Part shown: positions 1-7,765 of the stretch, piece after piece
Position numbering within the stretch: position 1 is the stretch's first letter
How the letters are laid out: each line of letters begins with the position of its first letter
From: Calothrix sp. MO_192.B10
Lineage (GTDB): Bacteria; Cyanobacteriota; Cyanobacteriia; Cyanobacteriales; Nostocaceae
DNA length: 41,307 nucleotides
Direction of reading: 5' to 3'
NCBI GenBank assembly: GCA_030065055.1
Contig: JASJDS010000044.1
Coordinates: 1-41,307, forward strand
The notes under the pieces: model-generated
Told to the model about the DNA's origin: nothing
What the model saw: only the letters and a program-made list of their open reading frames with translations
The model's database searches: none
Position numbers and translations under genes: made by a program

Positions 1-1
1 A

Positions 2-190
2 TGCGGCTACACAACACATCGAGATGTAGCAGCAGCACAAGTGATCCGCAATAGAGGAGTCAACGCGCTGGGACGCAGCGTGGAGCAAATTGCCTGTGGA
101 GACGTTCTGACGGGGACTGGTGACAGTCTAGTTAAGAGTCTAAGAAGCAGGAAAAAGGATGCACAGGCACGGATTTATCCTGCCTGGTAA
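2..190 (+). CDS. TnpB (IS200/IS605-group OrfB) nuclease, C-terminal 62 residues, cut by window edge
   Basis: The frame is open from base 2 to a TAA at 188-190. It begins CGYTTHRDVAAAQV, which is the end of the TnpB zinc ribbon followed by the last RuvC motif; the Asp in HRD (residue 8 of the fragment) is the expected third catalytic acidic residue. A basic tail (SLRSRKKDAQAR) follows. TnpB proteins are RNA-guided DNA nucleases of IS200/IS605-group elements and the guide RNA is usually made from the tnpB 3' end and the element's right end. Here the right end follows directly (191-235). The start and most of the protein lie outside the window, so activity cannot be judged. Family assignment is from motifs seen; the exact IS subgroup is not determined. 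Confidence 0.85.
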   Translation, partial: CGYTTHRDVAAAQVIRNRGVNALGRSVEQIACGDVLTGTGDSLVKSLRSRKKDAQARIYPAW

Positions 191-235
191 TATCCTTTGA
201 GAATCCCTGCGGATTTATCCCAGGGAGTACGTCAA
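191..235 (+). mobile_element. Right end of the TnpB element, with subterminal hairpin
   Basis: Just after the tnpB stop lies GAATCCCTG, an 11-base loop and CAGGGAG. The six-base arms TCCCTG (204-209) and CAGGGA (221-226) pair perfectly, and the sequence then runs to GTCAA at 231-235. A subterminal hairpin ended by a TCAA-type cleavage tetranucleotide is the usual right end of IS200/IS605-group elements, so I place the transposon boundary at about 235/236. By analogy with known omega RNAs, bases 236 onward would be the guide segment. The boundary is inferred from pattern only. Confidence 0.7.
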
Positions 236-239
236 CTTC

Positions 240-2816
240 TCAGACTTCCTGGCTCTCAAACTGCTGTACCAGCAGCAATTGAGTAGCCTTTTGTGTGTCT
301 AAAGGCTTAGAAAACAAATACCCTTGTCCGTATTCACATCCTAACCCGTACAATTGTTCTTTCTGTGCTTCAGTTTCTATACCTTCAGCCACCACATCCA
401 TACCCAAAGTATGACTGAGGGTAATAATTGTACGTACAATTGCTGCATCTTCATCAGTTTCACCCATGCGATTCACAAACGAGCGATCGACCTTTAAGGT
501 ATTAATAGGGAAGCGATGTAAATAACTCAAAGAAGAGTATCCCGTACCAAAATCATCGATACTCAACCGTAAATTTAAATCTCTTAACCTCAGCAAAATA
601 GAAATGGCAGTTTCCACATCTTGCATTGCTACGGTTTCGGTAATTTCTAATTTGATACTATCTTCTTTGACACCAGTAGTGATTAAGGTATCTTCAATAC
701 ACTCCACTAAATCTGGTTGATTTAGCTCTTGTCCGGAAAGGTTGATACTCATCATTAGAGGTGGATTTGAGGGAAATTGGACTTGCCAAACATATAATTG
801 TTGACAAGCTTGCCGAAAAATCCATCTGCCCAAGGGGATAATTAGTCCTGTGTCCTCAGCCACTGGGATAAATTCTCCCGGCGAGACAAATCCACGTTCG
901 GGATGTTGCCACCTGACAAGGGCTTCAAAACCAATAATTTTTTCAGTTTCTAAAGATATAATTGGCTGATAATTGAGATAGAACTCGTGTTTCTTTAAAG
1001 CATTGCGAAGCTCTGCTTCTATTTGTAAACGTTTGACAACTTGAGTATGCATTCCATTGGCAAATACTTGATGACGAGCTTTCCCTGAATCTTTCGCTCG
1101 ATACATGGCTGTATGTGCATCTCGGAGTAAATCTACTGCTTGATAATCCAGTTCTGGTTGATTGAAAGCAATACCAATACTGACGCTGGTAAATATTTCT
1201 TGGTTGTTATTCTTAAAAGGCAAACTCATTACCTTTTGTAATTTATCTGCAATGGCAATTGCTTCATTACTATCCCTAATTTTATCCAATAAAATGGCAA
1301 ACTCATCTCCACCTACCCGAGCAATATTTTTTTTCGCTCCAATACAACTTTTTAGTCTGTGAGTAACTTCAATTAATAACTTATCTCCAACATGATGACC
1401 AAAACTTTCATTAATTAATTTGAAGCGATCTATATCCAAAAACATAACTGCAAATCGTCTATTACCAATCAGCTTAGTGTCTGTAATTAACCATTGCAAA
1501 CGCTTGAGAAATAGTTCTCGATTCGGTAAATTAGAGGTCAAATCGTGGAGAGTATAATATAGTTGCTTGTAAGCAATAATACTGACAGTTGTTAACATTA
1601 AGACTAAAGCCGGAGGTATCAGAGGTATCCAGCCTGCTTGCAGAAATAAACCAAAACAAATACCAAATAAAATTCCTAAGGCAAGAGTTACAGACAATAG
1701 CAGAGAAAATGGATGCCGGAATCTCGATGCGATTACACCTCCTACCGAAGCCCAAGCATATATCCATAATACTTCTACCCATTCATCCCAGAACCAGAAT
1801 AGGGGTTGTTTATCTATAGTTGTACTTAAAAGCTGCCTCACAAGTTGGGCGTGGACAAAAACTCCTGGTACCTTTGGTGCTCCAGAAAGAACAGTACTGT
1901 AAGGCGTGAAATATAGGTCTTTTTCGCTCGGAGCACTAGTACCAATTAATACTATTTTACCTTTAATCCAATCGGGGTTAACTTGTCCTTCTAATACTTG
2001 AGTTAGTGATACTCTGCGGGAGCTTCTATTGGATGAACTCCAGGAAATTAATATTTGACGGCCTCCATTGTCTACATTTACATAACCGCCGGAATTAGTG
2101 TACAAACGAGGAAATACATTTTCTCCAAAATTTAATCCAGATTCGGTTACTTGGAGGGAACTATCATCTTTTTGCAAATATTTGAGAACCAATCGCACAG
2201 CAAATGAGTAGTATATGCGATAGTCCATCTTAGCATAGAGTAAATTGCGGCGAACTACACCATCTGAATCTAAAAGCAAGTCATTAAAGCCAATACGTTC
2301 TGGGGGTATACCAGGAATTGGGGATACACCTTCTTGATCAATATCCTTCAATTCAATAATAGTAATAATATTAGATGCCTGAAGCTCTTTGACTAGAACA
2401 TTATGACCTGGTGGTTGGGGAACATTACGATACAAATCCAAACCAATCACCTTTGGTTGAGCCTGTTGTAACTTTTGTAAAACTTTGGCAAGTGTTAAAT
2501 CGGAAATCGGGAATCTTTTCTGTTTCTGAATATCAGCTTCTGTAATTTCAACTATCAAGAGTCGCGGTTTCTGAGGAACATCCGGTTCAGAAAAATCCGG
2601 TTGCAGGCGTACCATTTTATCAAAAGTAGCCAACTCTAAGAGTTGCAACCACCCCAGTTTTCTTATACCCACTGTTAATCCTGTAATTAATAGACTAGCA
2701 ATCAGTAGTGATTCTAGTAAACCGATATTAATCAGGTAAGCTTTTAAGTGATGCTGGGGATATTTATTCAATCGGGAGAGCAGTAGAAACAACCTATTAT
2801 ATAATTTCACAATCAA
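240..2816 (-). CDS. CHASE2 sensor with GGDEF and EAL domains (cyclic-di-GMP synthesis/hydrolysis)
   Basis: The protein has 858 residues. A membrane segment near residues 30-50 leads into an extracytoplasmic CHASE2 sensor (about 55-340), followed by two or three membrane helices (345-417). A GGDEF domain (about 420-585) has an intact GGDEF at 502-506, and an EAL domain (about 600-850) has EAL at 631-633, INLS, EITE, DDFGTG (754-759), KVDRSF and EGIE. Both active sites therefore look complete. The inhibitory RxxD I-site is absent: the spot before ARVGGDEF reads AKKN. The start is a TTG at 2816; a GTG at 2810 is an alternative, and neither has a clear ribosome site. The stop codon lies 5 bases from the right end of the TnpB element. 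DUF928 genes commonly sit beside CHASE2 genes in cyanobacteria, as here. Signal sensed is unknown. Confidence 0.93.
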   Translation of the reverse strand: MIVKLYNRLFLLLSRLNKYPQHHLKAYLINIGLLESLLIASLLITGLTVGIRKLGWLQLLELATFDKMVRLQPDFSEPDVPQKPRLLIVEITEADIQKQKRFPISDLTLAKVLQKLQQAQPKVIGLDLYRNVPQPPGHNVLVKELQASNIITIIELKDIDQEGVSPIPGIPPERIGFNDLLLDSDGVVRRNLLYAKMDYRIYYSFAVRLVLKYLQKDDSSLQVTESGLNFGENVFPRLYTNSGGYVNVDNGGRQILISWSSSNRSSRRVSLTQVLEGQVNPDWIKGKIVLIGTSAPSEKDLYFTPYSTVLSGAPKVPGVFVHAQLVRQLLSTTIDKQPLFWFWDEWVEVLWIYAWASVGGVIASRFRHPFSLLLSVTLALGILFGICFGLFLQAGWIPLIPPALVLMLTTVSIIAYKQLYYTLHDLTSNLPNRELFLKRLQWLITDTKLIGNRRFAVMFLDIDRFKLINESFGHHVGDKLLIEVTHRLKSCIGAKKNIARVGGDEFAILLDKIRDSNEAIAIADKLQKVMSLPFKNNNQEIFTSVSIGIAFNQPELDYQAVDLLRDAHTAMYRAKDSGKARHQVFANGMHTQVVKRLQIEAELRNALKKHEFYLNYQPIISLETEKIIGFEALVRWQHPERGFVSPGEFIPVAEDTGLIIPLGRWIFRQACQQLYVWQVQFPSNPPLMMSINLSGQELNQPDLVECIEDTLITTGVKEDSIKLEITETVAMQDVETAISILLRLRDLNLRLSIDDFGTGYSSLSYLHRFPINTLKVDRSFVNRMGETDEDAAIVRTIITLSHTLGMDVVAEGIETEAQKEQLYGLGCEYGQGYLFSKPLDTQKATQLLLVQQFESQEV

Positions 2817-2860
2817 ATTCGATTGGTCAGTTTATATCGATTTTTTATATTTTTTAAAAT

Positions 2861-2897
2861 CAGGATTTTATCTATATTATTAATAGATAAAATCCTG
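2861..2897 (-). terminator. Perfect 15-bp hairpin between the DUF928 and CHASE2 genes
   Basis: Arms 2861-2875 and 2883-2897 are perfectly complementary (CAGGATTTTATCTAT) around a seven-base loop. Read on the minus strand, which is the direction of both flanking genes, the stem is followed by ATTTTAAAAAA. It can act as an intrinsic terminator or attenuator after the DUF928 gene, though the U tract is short. It lies 45 bases upstream of the CHASE2 start. Confidence 0.5.
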
Positions 2898-3076
2898 GCT
2901 AATCATGTCAACTTAATTTGTAATTGATAATTGGTAATTTGTAGTTTTAATCAGTGGAATAAGGGTAATAATGGATGTTTCAATTAATCATTTGTATTCA
3001 CCCAAGGATACTATTTCTAGTAGTCATTAGGAAAACCGCAAAATTACTGAAATTATTCTTGACTATTCTTTTGCTG

Positions 3077-3811
3077 CTACACATTCAATAGGGAATTTTG
3101 GGCGATGATCCCAAGGGGAGCCGCGAAAAGCGCGATCGCGTCTAATTTTTCTGATGGCAATAGTTTTGTCCAAGTAGCAGCAATTTGAGTATTATTTGGT
3201 TGATTAGAAAGCTCTTGAGCCAAGGTATTGACAGCATCTTGCCATAGACCAGCTTGATTATACAAACTAACACGCTCTAAGGGAGATGCCTGGGATAATT
3301 TTTGTAACAATGCTGGTGATAGGTTTACTCGTTGAACTAATCCATGCACCACAAAATCTTTATATCTATTAGTTGGTTCGCAAATCATGGAAAATAACCA
3401 ATTATATTTGCCATCTACACTCAGTACTGGCATTGATTTAGAATCAGTCAAATCAATATTGATTATTCCCGGAGAACCATTAGTTTTCCAAGCTTTTTCA
3501 TACACAATATTCTGATTATCATCTGTTGCTTGAGAAACCTGAGATAAATTCAACAAGAACTGAGTCCGGGCTAATTTTGTTAGTCCCAAATTATTTTTAG
3601 GAACTAATGCTACTAACTGACCAGCAGTATTACTACATTTTCCCCTAGTGGCACCACCTGTTCTGCGTCCTGGGAAATCATCTTTCCTTTCCTTAGAACC
3701 TTTTTGTAAAGTTTCTGATGCGGTTACCGATGAAGGAAAGCTATAAAAAAAGGTTGAGCAGAATACTAAACAGATAGCGGTTAATAGTTTAAATTGCAGG
3801 TTCTTTTTCAC
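3077..3811 (-). CDS. DUF928 secreted protein
   Basis: This encodes about 244 residues. An N-terminal signal-like hydrophobic segment (LLTAICLVFCSTFFYSF) precedes the DUF928 signature GRRTGGATRGKC and the LVALVP stretch that follows it in this family. The frame extends to a TTG at 3817, but AGAGG directly abuts that codon. The GTG at 3811 has AGAGG at a proper six-base distance, so I use GTG (MKKNLQF). DUF928 proteins are mostly cyanobacterial, of unknown function, and are often encoded next to CHASE2-domain proteins. The CHASE2-GGDEF-EAL gene lies 260 bp downstream on the same strand, separated by a strong hairpin. A periplasmic partner role for the sensor is an inference from neighbourhood. 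Confidence 0.82.
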   Translation of the reverse strand: MKKNLQFKLLTAICLVFCSTFFYSFPSSVTASETLQKGSKERKDDFPGRRTGGATRGKCSNTAGQLVALVPKNNLGLTKLARTQFLLNLSQVSQATDDNQNIVYEKAWKTNGSPGIINIDLTDSKSMPVLSVDGKYNWLFSMICEPTNRYKDFVVHGLVQRVNLSPALLQKLSQASPLERVSLYNQAGLWQDAVNTLAQELSNQPNNTQIAATWTKLLPSEKLDAIALFAAPLGIIAQNSLLNV

Positions 3812-4711
3812 GATCAACCTCTATGTTAATAGTCTTTTTATCGTCGCGTTCCTATTCAGGGATAGCCTATTTTTTGAATATTTGCTAGATAAATAGTCTA
3901 TGATTCATCATATTTTTATCAATGATAAATATAACACAACATCTATCTACTATATCAGTATAAATACGTTAATTAATAATACGTGGTCGAAGAAAAATAA
4001 AAACAAGAGGGGAATAGAACTACTCCCTTCTCGGTGTAAGATTACTTATCTCCTAAACCTCTCTATCCTCTGTGTTCTCTGCGCCTCTGTGGTTTTTTTA
4101 TCAGTAATCTTTGGGCGGGATAGGAGTAAGTAGGTGGAAATAAATATAATTTAGTCAAAAAATTTGAAGAAGGCAGAGGCAGGAGGAATGCCCTCTAGCT
4201 TGAAAATGGTTGTTAGTTGTTAGTTGTTAGTTGATGGTTGATGGTTGACAGCTTAAGTGTGGGAGCCGCACTTGAGATATATTTTCATGGGCAGGTTGTG
4301 AGATTTGACCGTGGGGGGCTAACTTGAAAATAGGGAGTTCGGAGTTTGGAGTTCAGGAGTAGGGGCGCATTGCGTGCGCCCTTGAGGAGTTAGTCACAAA
4401 GCATTTTCATGGCTTGGTTGTGTACAAACGTACATGAGGGGCTAGCTTGAAAATGGTTGTTAGTTGTTAGTTGACAGTTGACAGTTGACAGCTTGTGTGG
4501 GATTTTCCCCTAGGGGAACTGACTTGAAAATAGGGGTTAGGTGTTAGGGTTTAGGGGGTAGGGAAAGAAACCTTTTTTCATGGTTGACGGTGTACGAAGT
4601 TCATTTTGACTGCCTTCTGTGATAATTGTTGTACAAATCACTGCTAATCATTGTTAAAAGCTAATAGTAGAATAGGGTACAGACAAACCGTAAGGACGGG
4701 AGGAAGGGAAA
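3812..4711. other. Gene-free stretch, 900 bp, with repeat mosaic
   Basis: I see no convincing gene. A 77-codon frame at 3900-4133 reads low-complexity sequence and a CTCTGTGTTCTCTGCGCCTC-type repeat. Positions 4195-4576 hold the repeat mosaic described separately. The last 150 bp include the ribosome site of the next gene but no clear promoter. Confidence 0.6.
4195..4576. repeat. Repeat mosaic: 49-bp unit plus heptad arrays
   Basis: A 49-bp unit running from TTTTCAT to CTAACTTGAAAA is complete at 4282-4330, diverged at 4404-4453, shortened at 4503-4530, and partial at both ends (4195-4206 and 4573 onward). Between the units are heptad runs (TTGTTAG, TTGATGG, TTGACAG), a GTGGGAGCCGCACTTGAGAT segment and the palindrome AGGGGCGCATTGCGTGCGCC (4361-4380). 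The same units and cargo occur in reverse orientation at 16369-16760. Confidence 0.8.
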
Positions 4712-4714
4712 TTG
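4698..4714 (+). promoter_or_regulatory. Ribosome site deciding a TTG start
   Basis: GGGAGGAAGGG at 4698-4708 lies three bases before TTG at 4712 and contains a strong anti-Shine-Dalgarno match (GGGAGG, 8 bases away). No ATG or GTG in frame is better placed. Confidence 0.6.
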
Positions 4715-5554
4715 GATGAACTTAGGGCAGTACTAGAACTAGCAACTGAAGAGGAGTTACAGGACTTAACGGCAATTCTTTTCAGTCGTAAGTTTAATCC
4801 CCTAGACTATGTCAACACCCCAGAACCAATAGAGGTTCAAAGTCAAAACCGTCAAGCTTGGCTAGATGCGATCGAAGAACGGTTTCGTTTTTTAGCCGCT
4901 GATGGTATGACTGTGCTGCGGGGTCAAACCGATCAAGTATCCTACAGACAGGCGATTGTACAGGTATGTAAACATTTAAAAATCCCTTACTCTCAAGATT
5001 TAGCAACTGTTGATTTAGAAGCAGAAGTATTTTTATTTTTGTTAGGAAAGGTGTGGAAAAAATTGCCGCAAAAAGAAAAACGACAATTGACTGTAGGTTT
5101 ACAAAATCAAATAGCAACATCAGACCTGAAAGAACCTTTGCCATTATCATTACAACGGGACCCCTTGGGTGTAATTTTTAAAGGTGGTAGTGCCCTCGCT
5201 GTAACTACTGTCCTACAACCATTTGTGCTGCAACAAATTGCCCGTCAATTTGCGGCGCACTTTGCTAGCTATCAAGTGGCTCGACAGGTGGCAATTCAAG
5301 GAGGTAAAGTTGCTACAACCCAATTCCAAAATTATGCCGCCTTACAAATGGCAAAGCGAGGCATGATCGTGAGTGCAGCCCGTTATGGTGCAGTTAGGAG
5401 TATGTTTGCTTTTGTTGGTCCAATGATGTGGGGTTGGTTCTTTGCTGATTTAGGATGGAGAGCGATCGCTACTAATTATGGTCGCATCATACCAACTATC
5501 TTTGCCTTGGCTCAAATTCGCCTGATTCGTTCTGAATGTTGGGAACCAGCTTGA
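4712..5554 (+). CDS. YaaW-like (UPF0174/DUF3944-type) protein
   Basis: The protein has 280 residues and starts at TTG behind a strong ribosome site. The N-terminal DELRAVLELATEEELQDL and the middle part YRQAIVQVCKHLKIP ... LGKVWKKLPQKEKRQL resemble E. coli YaaW in spacing and pattern (as I recall that sequence). The C-terminal half has glycine/alanine-rich amphipathic stretches and a hydrophobic segment (MFAFVGPMMWGWFFADLGW), then IIPTIFALAQIRLIR, also YaaW-like. It is somewhat longer than YaaW (about 237 residues). The function of the family is not established. The gene appears to stand alone: repeats lie on both sides and there is no close same-strand partner. Confidence 0.7.
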   Translation: MDELRAVLELATEEELQDLTAILFSRKFNPLDYVNTPEPIEVQSQNRQAWLDAIEERFRFLAADGMTVLRGQTDQVSYRQAIVQVCKHLKIPYSQDLATVDLEAEVFLFLLGKVWKKLPQKEKRQLTVGLQNQIATSDLKEPLPLSLQRDPLGVIFKGGSALAVTTVLQPFVLQQIARQFAAHFASYQVARQVAIQGGKVATTQFQNYAALQMAKRGMIVSAARYGAVRSMFAFVGPMMWGWFFADLGWRAIATNYGRIIPTIFALAQIRLIRSECWEPA

Positions 5555-5587
5555 AGAAATTAATCATCATTCGTCCAAGAATTTTGG

Positions 5588-5620
5588 ATTTTAGATTTGA
5601 GATTTGAGATTTTAGATTGA
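5588..5620. repeat. Heptad tandem repeat (GATTTTA/GATTTGA)
   Basis: Four to five imperfect seven-base units (GATTTTA, GATTTGA, GATTTGA, GATTTTA) follow each other directly. They match the STRR type known from heterocystous cyanobacteria. Confidence 0.65.
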
Positions 5621-5810
5621 CGAACGACCCTAGGACGACGACAGTTGCTCCCCGCCAGTTCCTACAAGTCGGTGCAGCCTACAAACCCTAGTGGTTCATC
5701 GCACTAGTACCGCTGCTTTGGAAGTCACGCATTCACGCATTCAAAAGTATTGTGAACTCTTGCTTTGATGTTTTATAAATGGTTGCGACCTTTCCGCGCC
5801 CACTGTACTA

Positions 5811-5935
5811 GTTCATCAGGCTAGGTAAAAGATCCCCAACTTCTGAATCAATATCCGCACATTGTAGCAATTCCTAGGATAGAAGTCGGGGATCGCTCAT
5901 GCCCGCGACTCGTCAAAATTAATGGGACAAAGCAC
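5811..5935 (-). mobile_element. MITE copy 1 (one end decayed)
   Basis: The reverse complement matches the complete copy at 22881-23021 along about 125 bp with few differences, including the terminal GTGCTTTGTCCCAT (here 5922-5935, followed by TA). The opposite terminal repeat is largely lost: GTAC is followed by TAGTTCATCAGG instead of TTTGTCCCAT. No open reading frame is present, so it would need a transposase from elsewhere. Confidence 0.75.
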
Positions 5936-6003
5936 TAGATCTGTAAAAATAAGGTTTTGGATTTTTATAAGCGCGAGAGTAATTAAAGATGATTAAGATA
6001 TAG

Positions 6004-7485
6004 ATGATCGATAATAAATTACCTTTTCAATTAGGTGCTTATTTCCCTAGTTTAAAATTCTGTTGGCACTGCATTCAACTAGGATTATTGATATTGCCTT
6101 TGCTACCATCGGTGGGAGCTATATTTATTGGGGTGGCGTTAATATTTACCTGGCTACAAAACTATCACACGATTATTCGCCATCCCCTCAATTGGGGATT
6201 TGTCCTACTGAGTTTATTGTTAATAATTAGTGCCAGCTTTGCCTTTGATAAAACTGAAGCATTTCTCGGCTTATTTAATTTTTTACCTTTTTTTCTTGCC
6301 TTCGCTGGTTTCAGCAGCCTGATTCAAAAGCCATGCCAACTACGGCGCATATCTTGGATTTTAGTCATTACTTCTGTGCCGGTGGTTGTTATGGGTTGGG
6401 GACAATTATTTTGGGGTTGGACTACTCCACCACTATGGGAAAGTATATTTGGTTGGACGATCGCACCTGGAGGTAATCCCCCTGGGCGCATGGCTTCTGT
6501 GTTTATGTACGCCAATACCCTAGCGGTTTATTTGGTTATAGTTTTTGTCCTGGGATTGGGTTTGTGGCTGCAAGGTTATCAACAGCTAAGAACTAAACTT
6601 TTGACTCCCCTCCAAGGTAACTACAAGGGTCAAATGAAGTCAGAAGGAAGAGGGAAGAGGGAAGAAGGTTTTATGTTTGTCAGGGGCTTGGAGGACTCCC
6701 AAACTCCTTCCGTTGTAAACGACGGGGCTTGTATCCATAAGGCAGAAGCCTTCGGTCATTCTTATCCCCTTGGTTTCCTCTTCCTCGGTGCAATTGCGAT
6801 CGCTAATTTTACTGCATTGATTCTGACTAACTCCCGCAATGCATGGGCAATTGGAGCGATCGCTTGTTTGGTTTATAGTATTTACCAAGGTTGGCGAATA
6901 TTGGTAGCTGGGGTCGCTGGGGTGGTAGCTACCATTGCTGTGGCTGCTTTTGCCCCTTCTCCCATTGCTGAAGTGTTTCGCAAATTTGTCCCCGCTTTCT
7001 TTTGGGCACGATTAAATGACCAAATGTACCCAGATCGTCCCCTTGCCTTAATGCGAACAACTCAGTGGCATTTTGCTTGGGATTTGACTTGGCAACGTCC
7101 TTGGACTGGTTGGGGTTTACGCAACTTTACCCAACTGTACCAAGACCAGATGGATATTTGGTTGGGTCATCCCCACAATTTATTTTTGATGCTATCCTCA
7201 GAAACCGGTTTACCTGCTACTATTTTATTCTGCGGCTTATTTGCCTGGATTGCGATCGCCAGCATCAAGCGTTTGCGAAATCAAGAAATACTCAAAGTAC
7301 AAGATCGAGTAATACTATTTAGTTACATTCTCCTCTTAGGATGCTTGGTGTTATTAAATACTTTTGATGTCAGTATATTTGATTTTCGGATGAATGTGCT
7401 TTCATGGGTACTATTGTCAGGTCTTGCCGGAGTGATCGTCGGCCATAGAAGAGGCAGGGGAGCAGGGCAGAACTCACAAGGGTAG
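6004..7485 (+). CDS. O-antigen ligase / Wzy-C (IctB-like) family membrane protein
   Basis: The protein has 493 residues with about ten to twelve predicted membrane helices. The family region is recognisable as LTNSRNAWAIGAI, then the periplasmic loop RTTQWHFAWDLTWQRPWTGWGLRNF ending in LGHPHNLFLMLSSETGLP, the usual pattern of O-antigen ligase-like proteins (ligases or polymerases of lipid-linked glycans). The cyanobacterial IctB protein belongs to the same superfamily, so bicarbonate-related annotations should be treated with care. Residues about 200-250 form a hydrophilic, repeat-derived insertion (see findings). ATG at 6004 has no strong ribosome site. Substrate is unknown, and there is no glycan cluster around it. 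Confidence 0.82.
   Translation: MIDNKLPFQLGAYFPSLKFCWHCIQLGLLILPLLPSVGAIFIGVALIFTWLQNYHTIIRHPLNWGFVLLSLLLIISASFAFDKTEAFLGLFNFLPFFLAFAGFSSLIQKPCQLRRISWILVITSVPVVVMGWGQLFWGWTTPPLWESIFGWTIAPGGNPPGRMASVFMYANTLAVYLVIVFVLGLGLWLQGYQQLRTKLLTPLQGNYKGQMKSEGRGKREEGFMFVRGLEDSQTPSVVNDGACIHKAEAFGHSYPLGFLFLGAIAIANFTALILTNSRNAWAIGAIACLVYSIYQGWRILVAGVAGVVATIAVAAFAPSPIAEVFRKFVPAFFWARLNDQMYPDRPLALMRTTQWHFAWDLTWQRPWTGWGLRNFTQLYQDQMDIWLGHPHNLFLMLSSETGLPATILFCGLFAWIAIASIKRLRNQEILKVQDRVILFSYILLLGCLVLLNTFDVSIFDFRMNVLSWVLLSGLAGVIVGHRRGRGAGQNSQG
6600..6750 (+). repeat. Repeat-derived insert inside the ligase gene
   Basis: Purine-rich GGAAGAGGGAAGAGGGAAG at about 6648-6666 is followed by AGGACTCCCAAACTCCTTCCG and GACGGGGCTTGTATCCAT. 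The last piece (GGGGCTTGTATCCAT) recurs in the non-coding island at about 23760-23775. The sequence stays in frame, giving a polar segment (QMKSEGRGKREEG ... NDGACIHKAEAFG) between membrane helices. Confidence 0.55.
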
Positions 7486-7599
7486 GCTTTTTATAATTGG
7501 GTGTTGGTTAGACAAGGAAGGAAAACCGAACCAGTTATTGTACGGTTGCCCAAAATAGAAACTACCTCAAAAGCCTATTTTTTCGTTGAACAATCTTCT

Positions 7600-7690
7600 C
7601 ATAACTTGCAGCATTCTCAATTAGCCCAAATGTCCGCCTAGGAATTAATCCCACATTCCGCAGGTTCATTAGCAAAGGAGATAACTTCAT
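7600..7690. repeat. Dispersed repeat, uninterrupted copy (empty MITE site)
   Basis: ATAACTTGCAGCATTCTCAA is followed by TTAGCCCAAATGTCCGCCTA and then CCCACATTCCGCAGGT plus TCATTAGCAAAGGAGATAA. The left half is interrupted by a 141-bp MITE at 22881-23021. The right 35 bases recur at 12439-12473. It lies upstream of the sugar-transporter genes. Confidence 0.75.
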
Positions 7691-7765
7691 GTTTAAAACC
7701 CTTGTTTTTCTTAGCTTGGTTTGGCATGAGAGAAATCAATATCTCAGTGAATAAGGATTTTATCG

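Larger units (their letters stand above)
5555..6003. other. Gene-free stretch, 449 bp, holding a heptad run and a MITE copy
   Basis: It contains a GATTTTA/GATTTGA heptad run (5588-5620), a short segment CACTAGTACCGCTG ... AGTCACGCATT that recurs at about 25740-25780, and a decayed MITE copy (5811-5935). No gene and no clear promoter were seen. Confidence 0.6.

Noticed and set aside
3900-4133. 77-codon plus-strand frame
   Set aside because: AT-rich and repeat sequence; no ribosome site, no domain, and part of it reads a common CTCTGCGCCTCTGTGG-type repeat.
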